From Symbioplanes lichenis (GTDB lineage: Bacteria; Actinomycetota; Actinomycetes; Mycobacteriales; Micromonosporaceae), in contig NZ_JAUZQD010000006.1 in assembly GCF_030709675.1 (NCBI RefSeq), positions 186,001 to 250,000 of the forward strand: a stretch of 64,000 nt of DNA, written 5' to 3'. The notes below the pieces were generated by a model. That model saw only the letters and a program-made list of their open reading frames with translations, did no database searches and was not told where the DNA came from. Position numbers and translations under genes: made by a program. Shown here piece after piece: positions 51,123 to 60,081 of this stretch; the stretch's first letter is position 1; every line of letters starts with the position of its first letter.

Positions 51123-52040
51123 CTATGCGAGGCCGAGGCGGGTCAGGAGGGTGGTGACGCGGGCGGTTTCGTCGGCGATGAAGGGGCCGAAGGCGGTGCC
51201 GTCGAGGTAGGCCGGGCTCCAGCCGAAGCGGGCGCACGCGTCGGCCCAGGCCGGGGAGCGGGCCAGCTCGGCGATGGTGGTGCGGACGTCCGCCAGGTCC
51301 GCGGTGGTCAGGCCGGGCGGGGCGACGAGGCCGCGCCAGTTGGTGAAGGTCACGTTCAAGCCCGCGGCGCGTACGGTCGGGACGCCCAGGAGCGGGACGG
51401 GGTCGGCGCTGGTCACGGCCAGGGCGCGGAGCTGGCCGGAGGCGATCTGGCCGGCGTACTCGCTCGGGCCGGACAGGGCGAAGGCCAGCTCGCGGCCCAG
51501 CAGCGCGGCCAGCAGGTCGCCGCCGCCGTCGTGGCGACGGTAGGCGACGCGGGACGGTGTGATGCCGGCCGCCTCGGCGACGAGCATGGTGACCAGGTGA
51601 TCCGGGCCGCCGATGGAGGAGCCGCCGCCGACCGGCACGGCAGCGGGGTCGGCGCGCCAGGCGTCGACCAGGGCGTCGAGGGAGCCGTACGGGGAGTCGC
51701 GCGGCACGACGACGACGGCCGGCTCCTGAACGAGGCGGGCGACCGGGGCGGTGCCGAGCAGCGTGACGTCGGCCGTGCGCTGGGCGCCGATCAGCCCGAG
51801 GCCCATGAGCATGAGCAGGCGTGGGTTGCCCCGCTCGTACGCCAATCGGCGCAGGCCGACCACTCCCCCGCCGCCGGGGAGGTTGAAGACCTCGACGCCC
51901 AGCTCGCGCGCCAGCACCCGGGCCGTGATGTCGTAGCCGCTGCCCGGCGGGTTGGGGACCATGATCCGTACGCCGTCCGGGGCGCCCTGGCAACCGGCCA
52001 GCGCACCCAGGGCACCGCCCAGCAGCACGCGCCTTCTCAT
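51123..52040 (-). CDS. orphan TctC-family substrate-binding lipoprotein
   Basis: A 305-residue lipoprotein: MRRRVLLGGALGALAGC, lipobox Cys17. TctC motifs are VRIMVPNPPGSGYDITARVLARELGVEVFNLPGGGGVVG, PVGGGSSIGGPDHLVTML and NVTFTNWRGLVAPPGLT, closely parallel to the TctC at 60976. It has no adjacent permease. It is divergent from a DcuS/CitA-type kinase with only 28 bp between the starts. In Bordetella a TctC protein (BctC) signals through a sensor kinase, so this may be the receptor for the kinase rather than a transport component; that is inference. Confidence 0.85.
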   Translation of the reverse strand: MRRRVLLGGALGALAGCQGAPDGVRIMVPNPPGSGYDITARVLARELGVEVFNLPGGGGVVGLRRLAYERGNPRLLMLMGLGLIGAQRTADVTLLGTAPVARLVQEPAVVVVPRDSPYGSLDALVDAWRADPAAVPVGGGSSIGGPDHLVTMLVAEAAGITPSRVAYRRHDGGGDLLAALLGRELAFALSGPSEYAGQIASGQLRALAVTSADPVPLLGVPTVRAAGLNVTFTNWRGLVAPPGLTTADLADVRTTIAELARSPAWADACARFGWSPAYLDGTAFGPFIADETARVTTLLTRLGLA

Positions 52041-52068
52041 CCCGACAGTGTGCGGGCAGGATCGGGGC

Positions 52069-53625
52069 ATGAGACAGCGGCTCTCGCTGGCCGGTCAGCT
52101 GCTCGCCCTCCAGCTGGCCATCGTGCTGCTGGTGGCCGGGGCGGTGGCCGCGGTGTCGATCGCCGAGGCGGACGCGTCGTTCCGGCGGGTCGAGGGCGAG
52201 CGGCTGCGGTCGGTGGGTGAGAACACCGCGATCAACCGGACGGTACGCCTCGGGCTCGGCGACCCGCTCGGCCGCGACGCCCTGGAGACCGTGGCGGAGA
52301 GCGCGCGGGCCGTGTCCGGGGCCTCGTACGTGACGATCACCGACGCCGCCGGCACCGTCGTCACCGGACCCGACGCCGGGCGTCCCGCCGAGCTCGCCGG
52401 CAGTCCCGCCCTCACCGGCCGCTCGTGGGTCGGGATTGCCGGGAACGCCCTGGTCGCGCACGTGCCGGTGCTGCGCGAGCCCGACGGGCGCTTCCTCGGG
52501 CTGATCGTGGTCGGCCGCACCTATCCGACGCTCGCCGACCAGCTGGGCAGCGCCCTGACGAACCTGCTCACCTATCTGGTGCTCGGGACCGTCCTCGGCG
52601 TGGGCGGGTCGCTGCTGGTCGCGCGCCGGGTCAAGCGCCAGACCCTGGGACTCGAACCGCGCGAGATCACCGGGCTGGTCGAGCACCGGGAGGCGATGCT
52701 GCACGGCATCCGCGAGGGCGTGATCGGCACGGATCCCGCGCATCGGGTGACATTGGTCAACGACGAGGCCGTACGGCTGCTGGGGTTGCGTCCCGACGCG
52801 GTCGGCCTCCCGCTGTCCGGCTTCGGGTTCTCCGCGGCGCTGCTCGACGTGCTCACCGGCCGGTCGCCGGGCGCCGATCAGGTGGTGCTAAGCAACGACC
52901 GGGTGCTCGTGCTGAATCGCCGCCCAGTCGTGCTGCAGGGCCGCGTGGCGGGCTCGGTGACCACGTTGCGTGACCGTACGGAGCTGACGGCCCTGCGCCG
53001 GGAGCTGGACGTCAGCCGCCACACGACGGACACGCTGCGGGCGCAGGCGCACGAGTTCGCCAACCGGCTGCACACGATCTCGGGGCTGGTCGAGCTGGGC
53101 GAGCACGAGGAGGTGGTGCGCTACATCACGCGCACCAGCGAGCTGCACGAGCGCCTCGACCGTACCGTCACGACGGCCGTGCGCGACCCCGCGCTGGCCG
53201 CGCTGCTGATCGCCAAGGCCGCCCTGGCCGCCGAGCAGGGGGTGACGCTCACCCTGGACGCGGAGACCGAGCTGCCGCCGGTCGGGGACCGGCTCTCCGC
53301 CGATCTGGTCACCGTCGTGGGCAATCTGGTCGACAACGCGCTCGACGCGGTGGGTCCGGGCGGGTCGATCACGGTACGCGTCCACGGCGCCACGGTCACG
53401 GTGACCGACTCGGGCCCCGGGGTGGCGCCGGCGCTGGCCGATCAGGTCTTCCAGCAGGGCTGGAGCACCAAGGCGACCGCGGACGGGCATCACGGGCTCG
53501 GCCTCGCCCTGATCCGGCTGATCTGCACGCGTCGAGGCGGTGACGTGTCGGTGCACGGGTCGACGTTCACCGCGCGTCTCGCCGGTCTCGCTGATCTCGC
53601 TGATCTCGCTGAGGAGCGTTCGTGA
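52069..53625 (+). CDS. sensor histidine kinase, DcuS/CitA (SPOB/HATPase) family
   Basis: A 518-residue kinase. Two helices (~8-32 and ~165-188) flank an extracytoplasmic PAS-like (PDC) domain (EGERLRSVGENTAINRTVRLGL...ASYVTITDAAGTVVTG...RSWVGIAGNALVAHVPVLREPDGRFLGLIVVG). A cytoplasmic PAS (~205-310) and the phospho-His328 in RAQAHEFANRLHTISGLVELG follow. ATP-binding boxes are VGNLVDNALDAVG, VTDSGPGVAP and HHGLGLALIRLICTRRGG. These kinases sense citrate, malate or similar. ATG 52069; coupled by GTGA to the regulator. The C-terminal repeats LADLADLAEE are unusual but short. Confidence 0.93.
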   Translation: MRQRLSLAGQLLALQLAIVLLVAGAVAAVSIAEADASFRRVEGERLRSVGENTAINRTVRLGLGDPLGRDALETVAESARAVSGASYVTITDAAGTVVTGPDAGRPAELAGSPALTGRSWVGIAGNALVAHVPVLREPDGRFLGLIVVGRTYPTLADQLGSALTNLLTYLVLGTVLGVGGSLLVARRVKRQTLGLEPREITGLVEHREAMLHGIREGVIGTDPAHRVTLVNDEAVRLLGLRPDAVGLPLSGFGFSAALLDVLTGRSPGADQVVLSNDRVLVLNRRPVVLQGRVAGSVTTLRDRTELTALRRELDVSRHTTDTLRAQAHEFANRLHTISGLVELGEHEEVVRYITRTSELHERLDRTVTTAVRDPALAALLIAKAALAAEQGVTLTLDAETELPPVGDRLSADLVTVVGNLVDNALDAVGPGGSITVRVHGATVTVTDSGPGVAPALADQVFQQGWSTKATADGHHGLGLALIRLICTRRGGDVSVHGSTFTARLAGLADLADLAEERS

Positions 53626-54296
53626 TCCGTGTCCTGGTCGTGGACGACGACTTCATGGTGGCCCGGGTGCACCGCGGCTTCGTCGACAAGGTGCCGGGGT
53701 TCGCCACGGCCGGCGTCGCCCACACCGGCACGGACGCCCTCGCCCAGACCGCCTCGCTGCGCCCGGACCTGGTGCTCCTCGACATCTATCTGCCCGACAT
53801 CACCGGGCTCGAGGTCCTGCGCCGCCTGCGCGCCACGGCCGACGGCGGGCCCGACGTGCTCGCCGTCACGGCCGCCCGCGACGTCCCGACCGTACGCTCG
53901 GCGTTGCGCGGGGGCGTGGTGCACTACCTGCTGAAACCGTTCGGCTTCGACGTGCTGCGGGACCGCTTGGAAAGGTACGCGGCGGTGCACGACCGGCTCG
54001 CCGGGATCGCGGACGTCGAGCAGCCCGAGGTGGACGAGCTTTTCGTGACGGCGCGCGCGGGGGGCGTACCGATGCCGAAGGGTCTCACCCCCGACACCTC
54101 GCGCCTGATCGCCGGGGTGATGCGCGCCCGCGGCGAGGACCTGTCCGCCGAGGAGTGGGCCGCGCGGGCGGGCCTGTCGCGGGTGAGCACCCGGCGCTAT
54201 CTGGAGTGGTTCGTCGCGTCGGGAAAGGCCGAAGTCCATCTCCGGTACGGAACCGTGGGGCGCCCGCAACGCCGCTACCGCTGGATCACTCCATGA
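53622..54296 (+). CDS. response regulator, CitB/DcuR family
   Basis: A 224-residue regulator. The receiver has IRVLVVDDDFMVARVHRGFV, phospho-acceptor in DLVLLDIYLPDITGLEVLRRL and VVHYLLKPFGFDVLRDRL. The output region TSRLIAGVMRARGEDLSAEEWAARAGLSRVSTRRYLEWFVASGKAEVHLRYGTVGRPQRRYRW is the DcuR/CitB helix-turn-helix. It should regulate carboxylate uptake genes, the best local candidate being tctCBA at 60976-63983. Its 3' end overlaps the convergent APH gene by 11 bp. Confidence 0.94.
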   Translation: MIRVLVVDDDFMVARVHRGFVDKVPGFATAGVAHTGTDALAQTASLRPDLVLLDIYLPDITGLEVLRRLRATADGGPDVLAVTAARDVPTVRSALRGGVVHYLLKPFGFDVLRDRLERYAAVHDRLAGIADVEQPEVDELFVTARAGGVPMPKGLTPDTSRLIAGVMRARGEDLSAEEWAARAGLSRVSTRRYLEWFVASGKAEVHLRYGTVGRPQRRYRWITP

Positions 54297-55026
54297 GGTG
54301 CCGGTGCTCGCGCGCCCACCGGATGCGCGCCGCGGTCGCGTCGAGGGTGCCGTCCTCGCGCCACGCGAGCTGCGGCTGCCGCCCCTCGTCGGCGAGCCGT
54401 TGCGCCAGGTCGAGTGTCTCCTGTTGTTGCGCGAAAACCTCGTCCACGAGCCCGTCGCTGCCGATGCCGTAGGCCGCCGCGAACGTCTCCAGCCGCCGTC
54501 GCCGGTCCGGCGGTGCAACGTACGCATGCCAACGTAGGCAGGTCTCGTCGTCGCGGAAGGGAACGACGTACTCGAGGGCATATGCAACGTCGAAGACCGG
54601 CCGCGCGGGCCGCGCATAGTCCCAGTCGAGGATCCCGACGGGCCGGTTGCCGTGCCACACCAGATTCCACGGCCCGAAGTCCCCGTGACACATCACCTCG
54701 TCGCCTTGCATCGTGGCAACCGGCCGGAAGCCGCGCACCGCCTCGTGGTACTCCCGCAGCAGCCGCGCCATTCCGGTCAGCCCTTCGTCGGTGACCACCC
54801 GGGCCCATGCCGCCGCCCCCGAATCACCCGCCAGATAGGTGAGCACCTCCCGCCCGTCGTCGTCGATGCCGAGAAACCGCGGCGCGTACGGAAAACCGAC
54901 CTCCTCCAGGTGCCTCAACACCTCGTGCACACGAGGTGACCAGGGCTGCACCGGCCGTCGCACAGTCCCTCCAACCCGGACCACCCGCCGATGCTCGGCA
55001 TCCTGCAGCACCTCGTCATCCCCCAT
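54286..55026 (-). CDS. phosphotransferase of the APH/choline-kinase fold
   Basis: A 246-residue kinase-fold protein. The catalytic loop is DEVMCHGDFGPWNLVWHG (H-G-D-x-x-x-x-N) and the metal site PVGILDWDYARPARPVFDVAYAL. The N-lobe is short (GTVRRPVQPWSPRVHEVLRHLEEVGFPYAPRFLGIDDDGREVLTYLAG). Substrate unknown; most such actinobacterial proteins are not proven resistance enzymes. ATG 55026 is the chosen start. It stands alone between the two-component genes and a pseudogene. Confidence 0.87.
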   Translation of the reverse strand: MGDDEVLQDAEHRRVVRVGGTVRRPVQPWSPRVHEVLRHLEEVGFPYAPRFLGIDDDGREVLTYLAGDSGAAAWARVVTDEGLTGMARLLREYHEAVRGFRPVATMQGDEVMCHGDFGPWNLVWHGNRPVGILDWDYARPARPVFDVAYALEYVVPFRDDETCLRWHAYVAPPDRRRRLETFAAAYGIGSDGLVDEVFAQQQETLDLAQRLADEGRQPQLAWREDGTLDATAARIRWAREHRHLME

Positions 55027-55184
55027 GCCCGGACGCTAGCCCTCACCCCCGGCCCGCCGCACTCCATTACCTGCCGGTGGGCAGCGCCTGTCGATGATTA
55101 CCGCCCCGGCGCCCGTCTCCAGTCACCCTGCGGCACAGCTGACCCGCCTGACCCCGGCCCCCGCCACGTGCGTCACCCCATGTC

Positions 55185-55570
55185 CGGAGCCTGACGGACA
55201 CCGCGAACGATGCCGTCAAGGCCCACGCTGTCGTCGTCGACGCCCAGGGCGATCGCCATTACCGGTTCGAGCACGCCGGTGGCTGGTTCGAGGACCAGGT
55301 CGTCCCCGCCGCCGGCTTCGACCCGGCCACCGCACCGGCGTCCCGGCTCGCCGCCTTCGGTCTTCCGCCCCGGCCCACCGCCAGCGCCGACCGGACCGTC
55401 TGGACCAGGCGGCCCGCAACATAGCCAAGCCACGCACCCCTCAGCCCGCATGCGTCCGGCCGGGAGTCCGCGCGACGGCGTACTCCTCCAACTGGTCCGG
55501 CTATCGCGCGAAGGCGGCATCGGGAAAGATCTGCTCCGCGGCGAGCACCTCTTACACCGCGCTCTCACTC
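55185..55570 (+). pseudogene. G1-family (eqolisin-like) peptidase, frameshifted and truncated
   Basis: Two frames together resemble the N-terminal half of an actinobacterial G1-type peptidase. At 55191-55424 one frame reads AVVVDAQGDRHYRFEHAGGWFEDQVVPAAGFDPATAPASRLAAFGLPPRPTASADRTVWT and ends in TAG. From ~55409 the next frame reads AARNIAKPRTPQPACVRPGVRATAYSSNWSGYRAKAASGK, containing the family's S-S-N-W-S-G-Y. One missing base near 55406-55410 would join them. There is no signal peptide, and the catalytic part is cut off by the opposing exporter gene. The 55027-55184 stretch has no gene. Confidence 0.6.
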
Positions 55571-57274
55571 GCCGTGCCAGGAGTGCCAGAGGGCGGCGTA
55601 CGGGCCGCCGGCGCGGAGGAGGTCGTCGTGGCTGCCCAGTTCGATGATGCGGCCGGCGTCCATCACGGCGACGCGGTCGGCGTCGTGGGAGGTCTGGAGG
55701 CGGTGGGCGATGGCGATCACCGTGCGGTCGTGGAGGACCGCGGCCAGCGCCCGCTCGGCGCTGCGGGCCGCGCGCGGGTCGAGCAGGGCGGTCGCCTCGT
55801 CGAGGATCACCGTGTGCGGGTCGGCGAGGAGGACGCGGGCCAGCGCGAGCTGCTGGGCCTGCCCGCCGCCGGGCGGGTGCGCGCCCAGGTCGGCGTCGAG
55901 GTCGTCGGCCCAGTCGGCGCCGACGGTCTTGAGGGCGCGGCGCAGCACGTCGTCGGGCGCGGCAACCATCAGGTTGTCGCGCAGGGTCGAGCGGAAGACG
56001 TGGTGGTCCTGGGTGACCAGCACGACCTGGCGGCGCAGCTCGTCCGGGGGCAGGTCGGCGACCGGCACGCCGCCCACGGTGACCGTGCCCGCGCCGGGGC
56101 GGTCGACGCCCGCGATGAGCCGGGCGAGCGTGGACTTGCCCGCGCCGGACAGGCCCACGACGGCGAGGCGCTCGCCCGGGCGCACGGTCAGATCGACGTC
56201 GCGCAGCACGTCCGGCCCCGACCCGTACGCGTAGGACACGCCCCGCACCTCGATGCGGTCACCGACCGGCGCACCGACCGCCCGCGGGGGCTCGGCGGGC
56301 ACGGCGGCCAGGCCCTCGACCCGGGCGAAGGAGGCGCTGCTGCTCTGCAACTGCTCGATCCAGATCATGATGGTGTCGAGCGGGCCGACGATCTGACGCA
56401 GATAGAGGATCGCCGCGGCCACCGTGCCGAGCGTGACCGCGCCGTGGAAGTAGAGCGCGCCGCCGACGGCCATGATGAACACGACGGGCAGCACATAGGA
56501 CATCTCCACCATCGGGAAGAAGATCGTGCGCAGACCCAGCGTGGCCATCCGGGTGCGCCGGGTCTCCGCCAGCGCCGCGTGCCCGGCGGCGAGGCGCTGC
56601 TCGCGCAGGGCGAAGGCCTCGATCGTGCGGGCGCCCGCGGTCGTGGCGGCCAGCTCCTCGGCCATCACGGAGTTGGCCTCGCCCTCGGTGAGATAGGCGG
56701 CGCGGGCCCGGCGCAGATACCACCGGGTCATGAACCAGATGCCGGTGAAGCCGACCAGCCCCACCGCGCCGAGCGGCAGGCTGAGCAGCAGCACGGCGAC
56801 GGCGATGAGCACCAGCTGGACGAAGCCGACGAGCAGCTCGGGCAGCACGTCGCGCAGCGTGGTGGCGACCGCGTCGACATCGGTGGTGCCGCGGGCGGTG
56901 AGGTCACCGGTGGGCACGCGCTCGATGACCGACGCGGGGAGGCTGAGCGAGCGGCGCAGGAAGCCCTCGCGGATCCGGGCGGCGGTGCGCTCGCCGAAGC
57001 GATAGCCCACCCGCAGCGCGTAGCGCGACACCACCGTGCGCACGACCGCGCAGGCGAGCACGGCGACGGCGAGGCGGTCGACGCCGGCCGTGCCCTCGCC
57101 CGCGGCGACGGCGTCGATGATCCGGCCGAGGAGCCAAGGGCCGCCGAGCGCGGCGACGGCGGCCAGCACGTTGAGACCCAGCATGACCGTGACGGCCCGG
57201 CGGTCGGCGGCGATCAGCCGGAGGGCGGCCCGCGCCACCAGGCGGGTGTCGGCGATCGGGAGCACGGTGCTCAT
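55565..57274 (-). CDS. ABC exporter half-transporter (membrane + ATPase), catalytic Walker subunit
   Basis: A 569-residue type IV ABC exporter half. Six helices (~20-310) with GERTAARIREGFLRRSLSLPASVIERVPTGDLTARGTTDVDAV. The ATPase has intact Walker A VVGLSGAGKSTLARLIAG, Q-loop LVTQDHHVFRSTLRDNL, Walker B TVILDEATALLD and switch IAIAHRL. The signature, however, is degenerate: GAHPPGGGQAQQLALARVLL in place of L-S-G-G-Q. The partner encoded just upstream has the opposite defects. ATG 57274 overlaps the partner's stop (ATGA). Exported substrate unknown. Confidence 0.92.
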   Translation of the reverse strand: MSTVLPIADTRLVARAALRLIAADRRAVTVMLGLNVLAAVAALGGPWLLGRIIDAVAAGEGTAGVDRLAVAVLACAVVRTVVSRYALRVGYRFGERTAARIREGFLRRSLSLPASVIERVPTGDLTARGTTDVDAVATTLRDVLPELLVGFVQLVLIAVAVLLLSLPLGAVGLVGFTGIWFMTRWYLRRARAAYLTEGEANSVMAEELAATTAGARTIEAFALREQRLAAGHAALAETRRTRMATLGLRTIFFPMVEMSYVLPVVFIMAVGGALYFHGAVTLGTVAAAILYLRQIVGPLDTIMIWIEQLQSSSASFARVEGLAAVPAEPPRAVGAPVGDRIEVRGVSYAYGSGPDVLRDVDLTVRPGERLAVVGLSGAGKSTLARLIAGVDRPGAGTVTVGGVPVADLPPDELRRQVVLVTQDHHVFRSTLRDNLMVAAPDDVLRRALKTVGADWADDLDADLGAHPPGGGQAQQLALARVLLADPHTVILDEATALLDPRAARSAERALAAVLHDRTVIAIAHRLQTSHDADRVAVMDAGRIIELGSHDDLLRAGGPYAALWHSWHGE

Positions 57275-58935
57275 CGGTCCTCCTCCTCGCCGAACACCCG
57301 CGCGACCAGGCGCCGGTAGCCGGGGGCCGCGCCGAGCAGCTCGCGGTGCGTCCCGCTGGCGGCCACCCGCCCGTCGACCAGGTAGTGCACGACGTCGGCC
57401 CGGTCGAGCAGCGCCGGCGACGTGGTGGCGACGACGGTGGCCCGCCCGGCCCGCGCCGCGGGAAGCCGCCCGGCGATGGCCGCCTCGGTGTGGGCGTCGA
57501 GGGCGGACGTGGGCTCGGGCAGCAGCAGCGTCTCCGCTTCCTGGTGGAACGCCCGGGCCAGGCGGACGCGCTGCCGCTGGCCGCCGGAGAGGTTGCGCCC
57601 GCCCCACTCGACCGGATGATCGGGGGCGCCGACGTCGCGGGCGGCCGCGGCGGCGATCGCCGGGTCGAAGCCCCCGCGCGGCGCGGCGCCGGTCACCACG
57701 TCGAGCAGCGACCCGGCGAACAGGTCGGCGTCGTGCTCGGCGACCAGGATCCGGGCGCGGACCTCGTCGCGGGAAATGCTGTCGAGGCGCACGCCGCCCC
57801 AGGTCGCGTCGGTGGGCCCGTAGCGCCCCAGCCGCTCGAGCACCGCGGCGGCGTCGGCCGGACGGGCCCCGGCGAGCGCGGTCAGGCGCCCGGGCTCGGC
57901 GACGACGCCCGAGGCCGGGTCGTGCAGCGGGGCAGGACCGGCCGGGCCCGGCTCCCCGCCGGCCGGCTCGGGCGGCAGGGCCAGGAAGGCGATCACGTGC
58001 CGGGCCGCCACCAGCCCCCGCGTGATGTCGAAGCCGCAGAAGATCAGCACGTTGACCGGGATGGTGAGCATGGCCGTGTAGCCGTAGACCGCGACCAGCT
58101 CCCCCGCCGTCAGCTCGCCCGCCGCCGCCTGCCGCGCGGCCAGCCACACCACGACGCCGAGGAAGATGCCCGGCAGCCCGTCGCCGAGCGCGCCGACCCA
58201 GCTGCTCGAGCGCCCGACCCGGTAGCCAAGCTCGCGCAGCTCGGCGGAGCTGCGCCGGAACGCGGTCAGGTGCCCCTCCTTGCCGCCCAGCCCGTTGAGG
58301 ATCCGCAGCCCGCCGAGCACGTCGACCAGCTGCGCCGCCAGCTCGCCCTGCCGCTTGCGGTAGCGCGCCGCGGCCGCCTGCACCCGCCCGAGCAGCGGCG
58401 CCAGGACCAGCCCCAGCACCGGCACGCCCGCCAGCACCACGACGGCCAGCAACGGCGACGTCCGGAAAAGCAGGATCGCCACCGTCAGATAGGCCAGCAC
58501 GCTCGCCACCCCGACGCCGCCGACGTTCATCGCCCGGCCGATGGTCCACACGTCGGCGATGCCGATCGTCACCACCTCGCCGGACGTGACCCGCCGGGGC
58601 AGGGCGGCCCCGAGCCGCGTGGCGTGGGTCATCACCGCCTCGGCCGTGCGCAGGGCGGCGGCCAGCCGCAGCTTGGTCATCGAGCGGTGGCGCATGATGC
58701 CCAGCCCGGCGCTGGACACGCCGACGACCAGCACCACGGCGGTCCAGCCGGCGAGGGCCCCCGGGTCGCGCGGCGCGAGACCACGGTCGATCGCCCGGGA
58801 GATCAGCCACGGCGTGAAGGCCAGGCTGACATACCAGAGCGTGCCGAACATGGCGCCGAGCAGCACTCTGCGCCGCAGCTGTCGCCCGAGCTCCCAGAGG
58901 AAGCGGGCCGGTCCCCGTGTGTCCACGGAGACCAC
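57271..58935 (-). CDS. ABC exporter half-transporter with degenerate Walker motifs
   Basis: A 554-residue type IV ABC half. Its membrane domain has six helices (WYVSLAFTPWLISRAIDRGL; SVLAYLTVAILLFRTSPLLAVVVLAGVPVLGLVLAPLL; and others). In the ATPase the Walker A position reads GRLTALAGARPADAAAVLERL with no G-K-S/T, and Walker B is LLLPEPTSALD with Pro for the Asp. The signature NLSGGQRQRVRLARAF is intact. It therefore supplies only the LSGGQ half of the working ATP site. GTG 58935 is the likely start. Coupled to the second subunit. Confidence 0.9.
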   Translation of the reverse strand: MVSVDTRGPARFLWELGRQLRRRVLLGAMFGTLWYVSLAFTPWLISRAIDRGLAPRDPGALAGWTAVVLVVGVSSAGLGIMRHRSMTKLRLAAALRTAEAVMTHATRLGAALPRRVTSGEVVTIGIADVWTIGRAMNVGGVGVASVLAYLTVAILLFRTSPLLAVVVLAGVPVLGLVLAPLLGRVQAAAARYRKRQGELAAQLVDVLGGLRILNGLGGKEGHLTAFRRSSAELRELGYRVGRSSSWVGALGDGLPGIFLGVVVWLAARQAAAGELTAGELVAVYGYTAMLTIPVNVLIFCGFDITRGLVAARHVIAFLALPPEPAGGEPGPAGPAPLHDPASGVVAEPGRLTALAGARPADAAAVLERLGRYGPTDATWGGVRLDSISRDEVRARILVAEHDADLFAGSLLDVVTGAAPRGGFDPAIAAAAARDVGAPDHPVEWGGRNLSGGQRQRVRLARAFHQEAETLLLPEPTSALDAHTEAAIAGRLPAARAGRATVVATTSPALLDRADVVHYLVDGRVAASGTHRELLGAAPGYRRLVARVFGEEEDR

Positions 58936-59023
58936 TCTGCCAACCTTCCCCTACGTGAGGACAAAACAATATTTGGCGCCCCAAAGCTCCGGACCAGCAG
59001 CGACGCGAAGAGAGTGGCGCAGG

Positions 59024-60007
59024 TCACACGAGAGACCGCGCCGCCGCCACGATCGCCTCCTCCGGGTCGCGCGGGGACCACCCCAGCACCCGGCGCGCCT
59101 TCTCGTTCGAGGTCCGCTTCGCGAAGCCCAGCTCCGGCGCGAAGGCCCGGAACTCCGGATTCACCAGCGCCGCCGCCCGGACGATCACGTTCGGCACCGT
59201 ACGCGTGGGCACCTTGGCCGCCGCCGCACCCAGCCGGGAGCGCATCGTGGCGCCGATGTCCTTGAGCTCGACGGCCGGCCCGTTCGAGAGCAGGAACCGC
59301 TCCCCCGCCGCGGCCGGAACGGTCATGGCGAGCACGTGGGCCCGGGCCACGTCGCGGACGTCGACGATGGGCATGAACAGGTGCGGGAACGCGGGCATCC
59401 CCCCGGTCAGCATGCGCTGCACGACGTGGTTGGCGCCGGAGACCTCGCTGCCGAACACGGGCCCGAGCACGGCGACGGGCAGGAGCGTGACCAGCTCCAG
59501 CGGGGTCCCGGCGACGAACTCCCAGGCGGCCCGCTCGGCCAGCGTCTTGCTCTTCGCGTACGCGTCGACGCCCGGCCCGTCCAGCACGGTCCAGTCCGCC
59601 TCGGTGAACACGTGGTCCGACCGCGGATGACCCCAGCCCACGGCATGGAACGCCGAGGTGAGCACCACCCGGCGGACACCGGCGTCCCGGGCGGCGCGCA
59701 CCACCCGCAGGGCTCCCTCGCGGGCCGGCACGATCACGTCGTCCTCGTTCTCGACGTGTCCCGGCCGCACCGGCGACGCCACGTGCAGCACGACGTCGAT
59801 GCCCGCCATCGCCTCGGCCCACCCCTCGTCGCGGGTCAGGTCCGCCGCGACGAAACTGAGGTGCGGATCATCACCCAGCACCGCCCGTACGGACGCCTCC
59901 CGCGACAAAGACCGGACAGTCGTACGAACGTCGTGCCCCGCGTCGAGCAGCTGCAGAACGCAGTGCCCCGCGATGAAGCCGGATCCCCCGGTGACCAGGA
60001 TGTGCAT
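59024..60007 (-). CDS. NAD(P)-dependent epimerase/dehydratase, extended SDR (dihydroflavonol reductase-like)
   Basis: A 327-residue oxidoreductase. MHILVTGGSGFIAGHCVLQLLDAGHDVRTTVR is the T-G-x-x-G-x-x-G nucleotide site with an Arg favouring NADP. VVLHVASPV follows. The catalytic site has TSAFHAVGWGH and DAYAKSKTLAERAAWEFV (Y-x-x-x-K). Similar proteins reduce ketones or aldehydes. ATG 60007 is the start (a GTG three codons upstream is less likely). It is divergent from an XRE regulator with an inverted repeat between, a common control arrangement. Confidence 0.9.
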   Translation of the reverse strand: MHILVTGGSGFIAGHCVLQLLDAGHDVRTTVRSLSREASVRAVLGDDPHLSFVAADLTRDEGWAEAMAGIDVVLHVASPVRPGHVENEDDVIVPAREGALRVVRAARDAGVRRVVLTSAFHAVGWGHPRSDHVFTEADWTVLDGPGVDAYAKSKTLAERAAWEFVAGTPLELVTLLPVAVLGPVFGSEVSGANHVVQRMLTGGMPAFPHLFMPIVDVRDVARAHVLAMTVPAAAGERFLLSNGPAVELKDIGATMRSRLGAAAAKVPTRTVPNVIVRAAALVNPEFRAFAPELGFAKRTSNEKARRVLGWSPRDPEEAIVAAARSLV

Positions 60008-60059
60008 GCGTCTCACTGTCGGCGCCGGCGCGAAAGCCAGCCAGTACCTCCTCGATCCT

Positions 60060-60074
60060 GGTAGTCCGGCTACC
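60060..60074. promoter_or_regulatory. inverted repeat between the SDR and XRE genes
   Basis: GGTAG-TCCGG-CTACC is a perfect 5-bp inverted repeat, 7 bp before the XRE gene's GTG. Its location in the 74-bp divergent gap fits an XRE-type operator. Short arms make chance occurrence possible. Confidence 0.4.
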
Positions 60075-60081
60075 GTGAAGT

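Noticed and set aside
55565..58984. 1139-codon open frame on the minus strand across both ABC exporter genes
   Set aside because: The upstream part is a GC-rich shadow in the wrong frame; motifs place two separate genes with an ATGA overlap.
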